This document shows, piece by piece, positions 14,963 through 20,325 of a stretch of 20,325 nucleotides of DNA. Source of the stretch: a virus; IMG/VR virus record IMGVR_UViG_3300027782_000456, positions 1 to 20,325 of that record; one strand, given 5' to 3'. The translations under genes were made by a program, and so were the position numbers. Position 1 is the stretch's first letter; the number at the start of each line of letters is the position of its first letter. The notes under the pieces are model-generated. The model was not told the DNA's origin. It saw nothing but the letters and a program-made list of their open reading frames with translations, and did no database searches.

Positions 14963-14969
14963 GATATAT

Positions 14970-15000
14970 TATTTATACTATACATAACGTAGAAAGTCAA
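14970..15000 (-). promoter_or_regulatory. Overlapping sigma70-like and late promoters for the tmRNA gene
   Basis: On the minus strand TTGACT (15000-14995), a 17-nt spacer and TATAAA (14977-14972) form a near-consensus host-type promoter. The -10 is also the start of an exact late box TATAAATA (14977-14970). Both would start transcription near 14962-14966, just before the acceptor piece. Confidence 0.7.
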
Positions 15001-15005
15001 GTGTT

Positions 15006-15200
15006 TTATGCTTCCCAAGGAAGTTTTTTTCCTACTGAACCCCACTTACCTATTGGGCAGGATGCGCGATTAAGTTTAGTTTTTGCTGGCATGAGACAAC
15101 CACATTTCATACACAGTTTTGCTTTAAAAAATTCACACTGCCTACAAATTTCCATCCGTTGTTCGGACAGTTCACTCACTGGTATAATACCCATTTTCAT
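15006..15200 (-). CDS. Cys-rich mini-protein, zinc-ribbon-like
   Basis: Up to 64 aa. Motifs are ICRQCEFF, CMKCGC and ASCPIGKWG, that is a CxxC pair, a CxxCxC group and a final Cys, plausibly binding one zinc. Similar small 'CPxxGKW' proteins occur in marine T4-like phages, without known function. Two starts are possible. The ATG at 15198-15200 overlaps the exonuclease by 29 nt. A GTG at 15177-15179 would overlap its stop by 8 nt (GTGAGTGA), the same style of overlap as between the 34-aa ORF and the carbamoyltransferase at 19040-19047. It is the last gene before the tmRNA promoter. Confidence 0.75.
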   Translation of the reverse strand: MKMGIIPVSELSEQRMEICRQCEFFKAKLCMKCGCLMPAKTKLNRASCPIGKWGSVGKKLPWEA

Positions 15201-15855
15201 AAAAGTCGCGAGTGCGAAGAAGTTTCTTCACCCAGTCATCACGCTTTTCGATGAATACCTGAGGAACATCATCCTCGACAGCGATTAGAATTACCAACCA
15301 AGGAACAGGAATACCAGTGCGTTCTTCATACATGATAGCATATGCTGCTGTCTGCATGAAGTAACTCTCGATATATGATTTTGACTTAGACTTGTTGGAA
15401 GTCTTAAAGTCGATAACAGCACGTTTACCATTATACTCAGCAATACAGTCGACACGACCTGCCATACGCAGGTGATCACTGTAAAGTGCAAGTTCCTGAC
15501 AATGGATGTTGCTGATTGGTTCTAGGATAGGTTTAAACTTATTAAACATTTCAACATCAAGCAACGATGCCTTGACCTCATCAATCTTGTCACCAACGTT
15601 TTCGTTCTTGAGAAACGTCTCAGTTAGTGTGTGAATCTTAGTTCCGCGAGTTGATGCTTTGCTTGAGATTTTATTTGCTTCTTCTTCGCCAACACGCTTT
15701 CGCCAAGCAGCGATAGAGTCGCGAGAGAGAACAGACAGAACGGTGGTGGCAGAGGGATATGCTACGCCACTGGCATTTACATAAACTCTACCACCATCTT
15801 CGCTCGTAGTTGATTGGGCAAAATCTTCATATTCATATATCGTTTCAAACATCAT
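15172..15855 (-). CDS. PD-(D/E)XK exonuclease, MGME1/RecB-like
   Basis: A 227-aa protein. The N-terminal YVNASGVAYPSATTVLSVLS and RGTKIHTLTE are typical of the MGME1-like branch of PD-(D/E)XK nucleases. The active site is Glu121 (CQELALYSD), Asp136 (GRVDCIAEYNGK) and Asp149-x-Lys151 (AVIDFKTSNKSKS), followed by the QTAAYA helix. These enzymes degrade single-stranded or flapped DNA ends. In a lytic phage it would take part in DNA processing or recycling of host DNA. Two adjacent ATGs (15855, 15852) could start it. A sigma70-like promoter lies directly ahead, giving almost no leader. Confidence 0.85.
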   Translation of the reverse strand: MMFETIYEYEDFAQSTTSEDGGRVYVNASGVAYPSATTVLSVLSRDSIAAWRKRVGEEEANKISSKASTRGTKIHTLTETFLKNENVGDKIDEVKASLLDVEMFNKFKPILEPISNIHCQELALYSDHLRMAGRVDCIAEYNGKRAVIDFKTSNKSKSKSYIESYFMQTAAYAIMYEERTGIPVPWLVILIAVEDDVPQVFIEKRDDWVKKLLRTRDFYENGYYTSE

Positions 15856-15861
15856 AAATCC

Positions 15862-15890
15862 ATTATACTATAATTTTTCAGAAAAGTCAA
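15862..15890 (-). promoter_or_regulatory. Sigma70-like promoter for the exonuclease gene
   Basis: TTGACT (15890-15885), a 17-nt spacer and TATAAT (15867-15862) on the minus strand match the host housekeeping consensus at 11 of 12 positions. The expected start falls at or next to the ATG at 15855. It suggests early expression by unmodified host polymerase. Confidence 0.75.
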
Positions 15891-15894
15891 GCCC

Positions 15895-16647
15895 TTAATT
15901 ATGTTTTTCTTCATATTCTAAACGAGCAAGGATATATTCCTTGACAAGTTTCGACCTGACAATATCATTCACGGAAAATTCAACCGTCTTAAATGATGGC
16001 ATCATCTCAGCAATTGCGATAAACTTTTGCAATCCTGACATGTCGTTCTTTTTATTTAGGTCGGTTTGGCGGAAGTCTCCACAGAAGATAATCTTGGAGT
16101 TCTTACCAATACGAGTCATAATAGAGTTGAGTTCCATGTCAGTCATGTTCTGGCATTCGTCAACAATTATGATTGAATTATCAAGTGTGATACCACGCAC
16201 AAACGAGGTGATCAGGAAATGAACGGTCTTTTGCTCCTGCATGCGCAGGAAGGGTTGAATGTGATTGAATAAGTCATCACATATCTCAACATATGGTAAA
16301 GTATAGACCTCTGTTTTTTCCTTCTCGTCACCTGGAAGGTGTCCGATATCTCTTGATGGTACTGCTGAACGCACAACAACCACACGCTCATAATCTGTTG
16401 TTGGATCCAGAACTTCTTCAAGCGCCTTATACATGGAAATAAAAGTTTTTCCTGTTCCTGCTACACCATGTAGTAGCATTGCAGTGGACTGTTGATTATA
16501 AAGATCGAAGAAGAGTCGTTGATTCTGTGTCTTAGGTTGAATATTTCGTAGATCCTCATATTTAACTTTACACAGTTTACTCTTTTCAATTGTTACCTTT
16601 GGTTCAGAATTCGTTACAACTTGGAGATTGTTTTTTCTTCTCGTCAT
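15895..16647 (-). CDS. phoH: PhoH-family ATPase
   Basis: A 250-aa protein with Walker A GVAGTGKT (61-68), Walker B IIIVDECQN (159-167), the PhoH-specific RSAVPSRDIGHLPGD (93-106) and IIFCGDFRQTDL. These define the PhoH-like P-loop family, widespread in marine T4-like phages and often linked to phosphate stress, though its activity in phages (RNA helicase or nuclease-associated ATPase) is unsettled. The C-terminal half carries VEFSVNDIVRSKLVKEYI, the conserved sensor region. AAGGA lies 8 nt before the ATG. Hairpins and a possible late box lie upstream, and the exonuclease starts 40 nt downstream behind its own promoter. Confidence 0.93.
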   Translation of the reverse strand: MTRRKNNLQVVTNSEPKVTIEKSKLCKVKYEDLRNIQPKTQNQRLFFDLYNQQSTAMLLHGVAGTGKTFISMYKALEEVLDPTTDYERVVVVRSAVPSRDIGHLPGDEKEKTEVYTLPYVEICDDLFNHIQPFLRMQEQKTVHFLITSFVRGITLDNSIIIVDECQNMTDMELNSIMTRIGKNSKIIFCGDFRQTDLNKKNDMSGLQKFIAIAEMMPSFKTVEFSVNDIVRSKLVKEYILARLEYEEKHN

Positions 16648-16679
16648 GAACAGTCCTTATTCTTACTAGAGTGAATACA

Positions 16680-16710
16680 AAAATGGCGACGCCACACAGG
16701 TGGAGTCGCC
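16680..16710 (-). terminator. Terminator-like hairpin upstream of phoH
   Basis: GGCGAC (16705-16710 complement) with GTCGCC (16685-16690 complement) and an inner CCAC/GTGG stem form a strong GC-rich hairpin, followed on the minus strand by ATTTTTG. It would end transcripts of the 179-aa gene. A second hairpin TACCGA/TCGGTA is at 16717-16734, without a U-tract. Confidence 0.65.
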
Positions 16711-16777
16711 GTTTGTTACCGAGGGAGTTCGGTATCTGAAATTGGAATTGGTGTTTTTGTTCTCATGTAAGTATTTA

Positions 16778-17317
16778 TTAAACTGCGTCGCTCCACCACT
16801 CTGGAACAGGACGATTTTTCCACTTTGCCATAGTTTTTTTTGCGCCGATATAATAGTTCCGATACGAAACAACCGAGCAAGGATCTTTGTATTCGTCAGG
16901 CATGGCAGGAGTCGGTTGCGTAAAATAACCAACAGGAATATTAGCAGGTGGTTTTCGCAACCAGTATACTAGACGATCAGTCGCATGAATCTTACCATAT
17001 CGGTAAGTATATTCCTGTAAAAGATCTTGCAACAAACACATCAACCAATTGTAATTATTATTAGACTGCCGAACCCAAATAGCACTGGGGTGGTTAATAT
17101 GTGATGCCTTATAAAGCATATTCTCCATGTTGTCATCGTTAAGACGCCAACGTTTTATGCGTCGACCAGAAGAGGCATCAATATATTCTTTACCATCAAG
17201 CATACGATGTGCTGTTGACAGTAATTGGGCATACTCTAAAATCATTTTAACAACGTGCTTATCATTGTGATATGTAGCACAAGTTTTGACGTCACGGTCA
17301 AGGTAAAAAATATTCAT
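16778..17317 (-). CDS. Conserved T4-like phage protein of unknown function (179 aa)
   Basis: It begins MNIFYLDRDVKTCATYHNDK and continues HVVKMILEYAQLLSTAHRML, then RRIKRWRL, SHINHPSAIWVRQSNNNYNW, a PxxxPVGYFTQPTPAMPDEY loop, VSYRNYYIGAKKTMAKWKNR and PEWW. I recall this pattern from many T4-like genomes as a conserved protein without a function. The invariant-looking His, Lys and Asp residues (YHNDKHVVKM) and the aromatic/His block HINHPSAIW hint at an enzyme or nucleic-acid binding site, but this is not established. It follows the 94-aa gene by 6 nt, so the two are co-transcribed. A terminator-like hairpin follows it. Confidence 0.78.
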   Translation of the reverse strand: MNIFYLDRDVKTCATYHNDKHVVKMILEYAQLLSTAHRMLDGKEYIDASSGRRIKRWRLNDDNMENMLYKASHINHPSAIWVRQSNNNYNWLMCLLQDLLQEYTYRYGKIHATDRLVYWLRKPPANIPVGYFTQPTPAMPDEYKDPCSVVSYRNYYIGAKKTMAKWKNRPVPEWWSDAV

Positions 17318-17323
17318 AATATA

Positions 17324-17608
17324 TTAGTTCTCAAGTTTAAAGGGGATTTCCTCAATCGACTTACGAATGCATTGAATATGCGCTTTCGTAGTATTAGAAA
17401 TATACTCTGATTCAAGCGAAAAGTCAATACATTTCATGACATCAACTGGGTCCATTTTAATTAAATCGTCGATAATTACACGATTATCCGTTTCACCGAA
17501 TGCATTAACGCAGAATAAAACAACATCAATGTCCATATCCGAATACAGCGGTATTCGGTATAGTCGCTTCCCATAAAACTTATCAGGAAATTTGAGTATG
17601 TCTGCCAT
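17324..17608 (-). CDS. Hypothetical protein (94 aa)
   Basis: A soluble, acidic protein beginning MADILKFPDKFYGKRLYRIP. It contains MDIDVVLFCVNAFGETDN and VIIDDLIKMDPVDVMKCIDF, predicted to be mostly helical. I do not recognise a family. No good ribosome binding site is visible. An AATAAATA late-like box ends 5 nt before the ATG and overlaps the stop of the carbamoyltransferase. It sits 11 nt after that gene and 6 nt before the 179-aa conserved gene, so it is probably part of the same transcript. Confidence 0.65.
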   Translation of the reverse strand: MADILKFPDKFYGKRLYRIPLYSDMDIDVVLFCVNAFGETDNRVIIDDLIKMDPVDVMKCIDFSLESEYISNTTKAHIQCIRKSIEEIPFKLEN

Positions 17609-17619
17609 AGATCTATTTA

Positions 17620-19047
17620 TTAAAATACTTCCACATTATAGATGTTTTGAAACATTGCCGCATCTTTTTCATCATTTACCATTGGAAAACCTTTGACGTT
17701 TAAACTGGTGTTGAGTAACATGGGACAACCTGTTTCTTCATACCATCTTGTCAGCAATTCAAACAATCCTGGATGCTGCTGCTCATTTACAGTTTGGACG
17801 CGAGATGTGCCATCAACGTGAATGATAGCAGGGAACTTTGTAGGAAATTTACATCTTGCAGTAAACTGCATGTAAGGGGATACTTCAACTGGCATGTCAA
17901 AATATTCTGCTGCATGTTGCTCAAGGATGACTGGTGCGAATGGTCTAAACTTTTGTCTGCGTTTGATTGCATTTACTCTGTCCTTAATATCTGGTCTGGT
18001 AGGATCGGCGAGGAGACTTCGGTTACCAAATGCCCTCGGACCAAACTCTGCCTTTCCACTAGCAACTCCAACTATACCCTCTTTAAGCAAAGAAGTCAAT
18101 AGTTTTTCTACAGGATATTCAGTATTAATATTCTCGCCGAGATATGGACCTTGCCAGTTTAGTTTTCTACGGTTGTTTGCAGCAATAGCACCAAGAGAAC
18201 TACCAGCGTCTCCTGGATTCGGAATGATCCAAACATTTTTGAAATATTTCAATGCGATATGATTCGCAGAGCAATTAAGTGCGCAACCCCCTGATAATAC
18301 TAGATTATTTTGAAAAGGATCTCGTATCTTTGCGCGAACGAGTAGTTTATCGAATTCTTCTTCATAAATCTTCTGCGCAGAAGCAGCAAGATCGTAGTGA
18401 TCAGGATCTTCGTTTTTCAACCACCACTTACAACCACGATGCAAATTAGTTCGCTCATATAGTTCGCGCATGTCCCAGTAGTGCTTATTGGGATTACCAT
18501 ACGCTGCCATGCCCATGAGGATATACTCATCTTCGTTTGGTTTCAATCCAACTCTGTCTGTTATAGCGGAATAAAATAACCCAAGCGATTTCGGATAATC
18601 CATACTCCACTTCTTCTTCATCTTATCGCCATCACACAACCATATAGATGCTGTGTCAAATTCACCGATAGCATCAATTACTAATGCAGTTGCAGATTCA
18701 AACTTAGAAGTGTAAAAACCTGCTGCAGCATGTGACTCGTGGTGAGATGCAAATTCAACAGGAACTTGGAGTCCAAATTCATCTTCTAGATAACGCCGAA
18801 CACTAAAACGAACTAGTCCTTGCCCCGTAAGTAATCTACGCATTGCTCGCAGTTTTGGTTTCTCATACCAGTGGATTTTTCCTGGTTTACCGAACTTCAG
18901 TGCTGCGTTGATCAGATCGTCATTTAGATGCTTGTCATTTTTGATTCCACTGTATCGCTCTGCATGAGAGGCAAAGAGTATCTCCGCGCCAGTAACAACA
19001 GTTAATGCAGCATCATGCGCCCCTGCAGATATTCCCCATTCAATCAT
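17620..19047 (-). CDS. Carbamoyltransferase, NodU/CmcH/TobZ family
   Basis: A 475-aa protein with both family domains. The N-terminal ASKHA/Kae1-like domain has ISAGAHDAALTVV (6-18), the metal-binding SHHESHAAAGF (101-111), VIDAIGEFDTASIW (123-136), LMGMAAYG (177-184), LVLSGGCALNCSANH (249-263) and NPGDAGSSLGAI (277-288). The C-terminal YrdC-like domain has GKAEFGPRAFGNRSLLADP (331-349), RRQKFRPFAPVIL (363-375) and a final LNTSLNVKGFPMV. These enzymes build carbamoyl-AMP from carbamoyl phosphate and ATP and pass the carbamoyl group to a hydroxyl. In phages a related enzyme has been reported to carbamoylate 5-hydroxymethylcytosine in DNA; whether that applies here is unknown. The ATG overlaps the 34-aa ORF stop by 8 nt (ATGATTGA). 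Confidence 0.93.
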   Translation of the reverse strand: MIEWGISAGAHDAALTVVTGAEILFASHAERYSGIKNDKHLNDDLINAALKFGKPGKIHWYEKPKLRAMRRLLTGQGLVRFSVRRYLEDEFGLQVPVEFASHHESHAAAGFYTSKFESATALVIDAIGEFDTASIWLCDGDKMKKKWSMDYPKSLGLFYSAITDRVGLKPNEDEYILMGMAAYGNPNKHYWDMRELYERTNLHRGCKWWLKNEDPDHYDLAASAQKIYEEEFDKLLVRAKIRDPFQNNLVLSGGCALNCSANHIALKYFKNVWIIPNPGDAGSSLGAIAANNRRKLNWQGPYLGENINTEYPVEKLLTSLLKEGIVGVASGKAEFGPRAFGNRSLLADPTRPDIKDRVNAIKRRQKFRPFAPVILEQHAAEYFDMPVEVSPYMQFTARCKFPTKFPAIIHVDGTSRVQTVNEQQHPGLFELLTRWYEETGCPMLLNTSLNVKGFPMVNDEKDAAMFQNIYNVEVF

Positions 19048-19144
19048 AGATAAAGGGATCCGCCTTTCTGATTTTCTTCATTCTCTGAATGTGTTTTCTT
19101 TTTATAATGTATTTCTTAATTTTGTCTATTAATAATTTTAACAT
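19040..19144 (-). CDS. Overlapping 34-aa basic ORF between SGNH hydrolase and carbamoyltransferase
   Basis: An ATG at 19142-19144 lies 8 nt after a perfect GGAGG, both inside the 3' end of the SGNH gene. The frame gives MLKLLIDKIKKYIIKRKHIQ and ends RKADPFIYD, stopping at TGA 19040-19042, inside the carbamoyltransferase start. The N-terminus is an amphipathic Lys-rich helix. Bacterial carbamoyltransferase loci often carry a small membrane protein of the DUF5989 type that begins with MLKLLK-like residues and ends with PFIY; this could be a shortened relative that has lost the membrane segment. At minimum it couples translation of the two enzymes. The strong ribosome binding site is the main evidence. 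Confidence 0.5.
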   Translation of the reverse strand: MLKLLIDKIKKYIIKRKHIQRMKKIRKADPFIYD

Positions 19145-19946
19145 ATAATGCCTCCGAGTAAATATCATGTGCAATCTCAGGTGGATGATTAAATCCACAT
19201 CTTTCATGTATAGTGCGATCGTAACATGAAGAGAGCCACACATGTTTATCTATAGTATGTTCAAGAAATTCGTCTAACATCTTTTTATACATGGAAAGAT
19301 ATTGCCAGTTTTTATCCAATTTATGATACAATTCATATTGCGGGTTCACGATGTCAGGATACAACATTTTCCAGTTTACAGATGGTTGTAATGTAAATTC
19401 GAAAGAATGCTTTATACAAAAATTCATAAAATTTTGAACAGCAAAATAATATGAATGCATAATTTTGTAATCATTATGAATGATATCTTCTTCGAAAAAC
19501 AATTCATGACTCATGACTCTGGTCAATGCATGACCCATCTCATTAAAATATAGATATCTGTGTGGTGTAGTTAATCCAAAAAAGATAATATCAGTATCAG
19601 GATTCAATTTTCCTGCATAAAATGCATCGAATAGTTTTAATGTAGAATGCTCTACTGACAATCCTGGTTCCGCATAATTTGTATGACTTAACCCCAGTTT
19701 CGTTGCAAGTTTACTAGCATATGTTTTCTTTGAAGAAATATCTACATATTGTTGGTGGGTAAGTCCTGTTTTCATTTTTAACATCAAATCAAAATCGCTG
19801 CTTGTTTTCCCAGAACGAAGGTGCTTCTCTTTCATTTTGTTGCATTCTTCGAATGTTACTCCCAGTATTTCATGGTCTGCTAATTCATGCCCTGCAGTAA
19901 AGGAACAACCAAAAAATACCATATTTTTCTTGCCAGCAACATTCAT
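19116..19946 (-). CDS. SGNH/GDSL-like hydrolase
   Basis: A 276-aa protein. Block I is FFGCSFTAGHE with Ser15 as likely nucleophile. A Gly-bearing NYAEPGLSVEHS (90-101) and DIIFFGLTTPHRYLYF (119-134) sit where blocks II/III belong. The C-terminal FNHPPEIAHDIYSEAL (about 252-267) offers the catalytic His. Such enzymes de-esterify sugars or lipids. Next to a carbamoyltransferase it may act on the same small molecule, nucleotide or glycan, an inference from neighbourhood. AGAGGA lies about 8 nt before the ATG; a second in-frame ATG (codon 9) is possible. It begins 6 nt after the upstream partial gene. Confidence 0.78.
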   Translation of the reverse strand: MNVAGKKNMVFFGCSFTAGHELADHEILGVTFEECNKMKEKHLRSGKTSSDFDLMLKMKTGLTHQQYVDISSKKTYASKLATKLGLSHTNYAEPGLSVEHSTLKLFDAFYAGKLNPDTDIIFFGLTTPHRYLYFNEMGHALTRVMSHELFFEEDIIHNDYKIMHSYYFAVQNFMNFCIKHSFEFTLQPSVNWKMLYPDIVNPQYELYHKLDKNWQYLSMYKKMLDEFLEHTIDKHVWLSSCYDRTIHERCGFNHPPEIAHDIYSEALYVKIINRQN

Positions 19947-19952
19947 GTCGCT

Positions 19953-20325
19953 TTATCCTCTATGGTCAGTAGTTATTGGGCGAGGATTATCAACAGTCTT
20001 ATCCCCTAGAAACGAGACCAAACTATTGCGCAAATCAATACATTGTTTCTTCATTTTACTGCCACTGAGTAATAGAGGAATTTGTTCATCATATATGGCA
20101 ATTACTTCTTCTAACTCTCGCTTTGACATGTTATGACAAGCCATGTGCTCAGGATAATATAGATAATTAAAATTTAACGGTTCTTTGTGCGTAAATGTTA
20201 CATATTGTTCAATTATTTGATACAATGTTATTGCGTCTCGAACATTAAATTTACTGACTGTCATAACAATAGAGCAATTAGAAGTATTAGTATCAAATTC
20301 TTTTGTTATAATTTCTTCTTGACAA
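19953..20325 (-). CDS. Hypothetical protein, 5' end outside the window (partial)
   Basis: An ATG at 20262-20264 (MTVSKFNVRDAIT) opens a 103-aa frame, but the same frame stays open upstream through at least 20 more codons (ending ...TNTSNCSIVM) to the window edge, and there is no ribosome binding site at that ATG. The gene therefore probably starts outside and this is its C-terminal part. Visible features are LYQIIEQYVTFTHKEP, a His/Cys-bearing YPEHMACHNMSKRELEEVIA and a helical LSGSKMKKQCIDLRNSLVSF. I do not recognise a family. It is the first visible member of the SGNH/carbamoyltransferase cassette. Confidence 0.6.
   Translation of the reverse strand, partial: CQEEIITKEFDTNTSNCSIVMTVSKFNVRDAITLYQIIEQYVTFTHKEPLNFNYLYYPEHMACHNMSKRELEEVIAIYDEQIPLLLSGSKMKKQCIDLRNSLVSFLGDKTVDNPRPITTDHRG

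Noticed and set aside
14752-14964. Plus-strand 70-codon frame
   Set aside because: Lies antisense to the tmRNA gene; the sequence is fully explained by RNA structure.
17614-17621. AATAAATA as a late promoter for the 94-aa gene
   Set aside because: Spacing would put the start on the ATG itself, and the motif arises from the carbamoyltransferase stop; too weak to list as a promoter.
1-20325. CRISPR arrays, insertion sequences, integrase or attachment sites
   Set aside because: No regularly spaced repeats, transposase or integrase motifs were seen in the window.

Overview
This window reads as a piece of a T4-superfamily myovirus genome. Recognisable T4 homologues are a split gp5, a gp27-like hub protein, gp53, gp48, gp4, a gp26/gp51-family protein, a tape-measure-type protein, gp32, gp59 and gp33. 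The gene set (PhoH, an MGME1-like PD-(D/E)XK exonuclease, a SleB-type endolysin, a cysteine-free gp32, no AsiA/MotA seen) looks more like the marine 'cyanophage/pelagiphage' branch than coliphage T4. The window also carries a circularly permuted (two-piece) tmRNA gene with a proteobacterial-style tag, ANDNVAFALAA. That gene format is typical of alphaproteobacteria (also some marine cyanobacteria), so a marine alphaproteobacterial host is the best guess; this is inference.

Layout. (1) 1-6823, minus strand: a baseplate operon read gp48 - gp53 - gp27-like - gp5 (OB fold plus SleB hydrolase) - a long protein whose far end carries the gp5 C-terminal spike repeat. Its likely late promoter (TATAAATA) is at 6860-6867. 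(2) 6867-11842, plus strand: gp4 - a 51-aa basic protein - a gp2-like (DNA end protector) candidate - a tube/tube-initiator protein - a gp26/gp51-family protein with a probable programmed -1 frameshift - a tape-measure-type protein. A bidirectional terminator follows at 11843-11869. (3) 11874-14489, minus strand: SleB endolysin - gp33 - gp59 - a 57-aa protein - gp32. (4) 14528-15000: the permuted tmRNA gene, its terminator hairpin, a late promoter for the endolysin, and overlapping sigma70-like and late promoters for the tmRNA. (5) 15006-17608, minus strand: a Cys-rich mini-protein, the exonuclease, PhoH and two proteins of unknown function. (6) 17620-20325, minus strand: an accessory cassette with a NodU/CmcH-type carbamoyltransferase, an overlapping 34-aa ORF with a strong ribosome binding site, an SGNH hydrolase and a partial gene running off the window.

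How it works together. gp33 (late transcription coactivator) and several TATAAATA boxes indicate T4-type late transcription for structural and lysis genes. A good sigma70-like promoter ahead of the exonuclease indicates host polymerase for early genes. gp32 and gp59 serve replication. gp48/53/27/5 with the plus-strand tail genes build the tail. The tail hydrolase and the endolysin both appear to use SleB-type chemistry, where T4 uses a lysozyme fold for both. All assignments come from reading sequence and motifs by eye; no database search was run.
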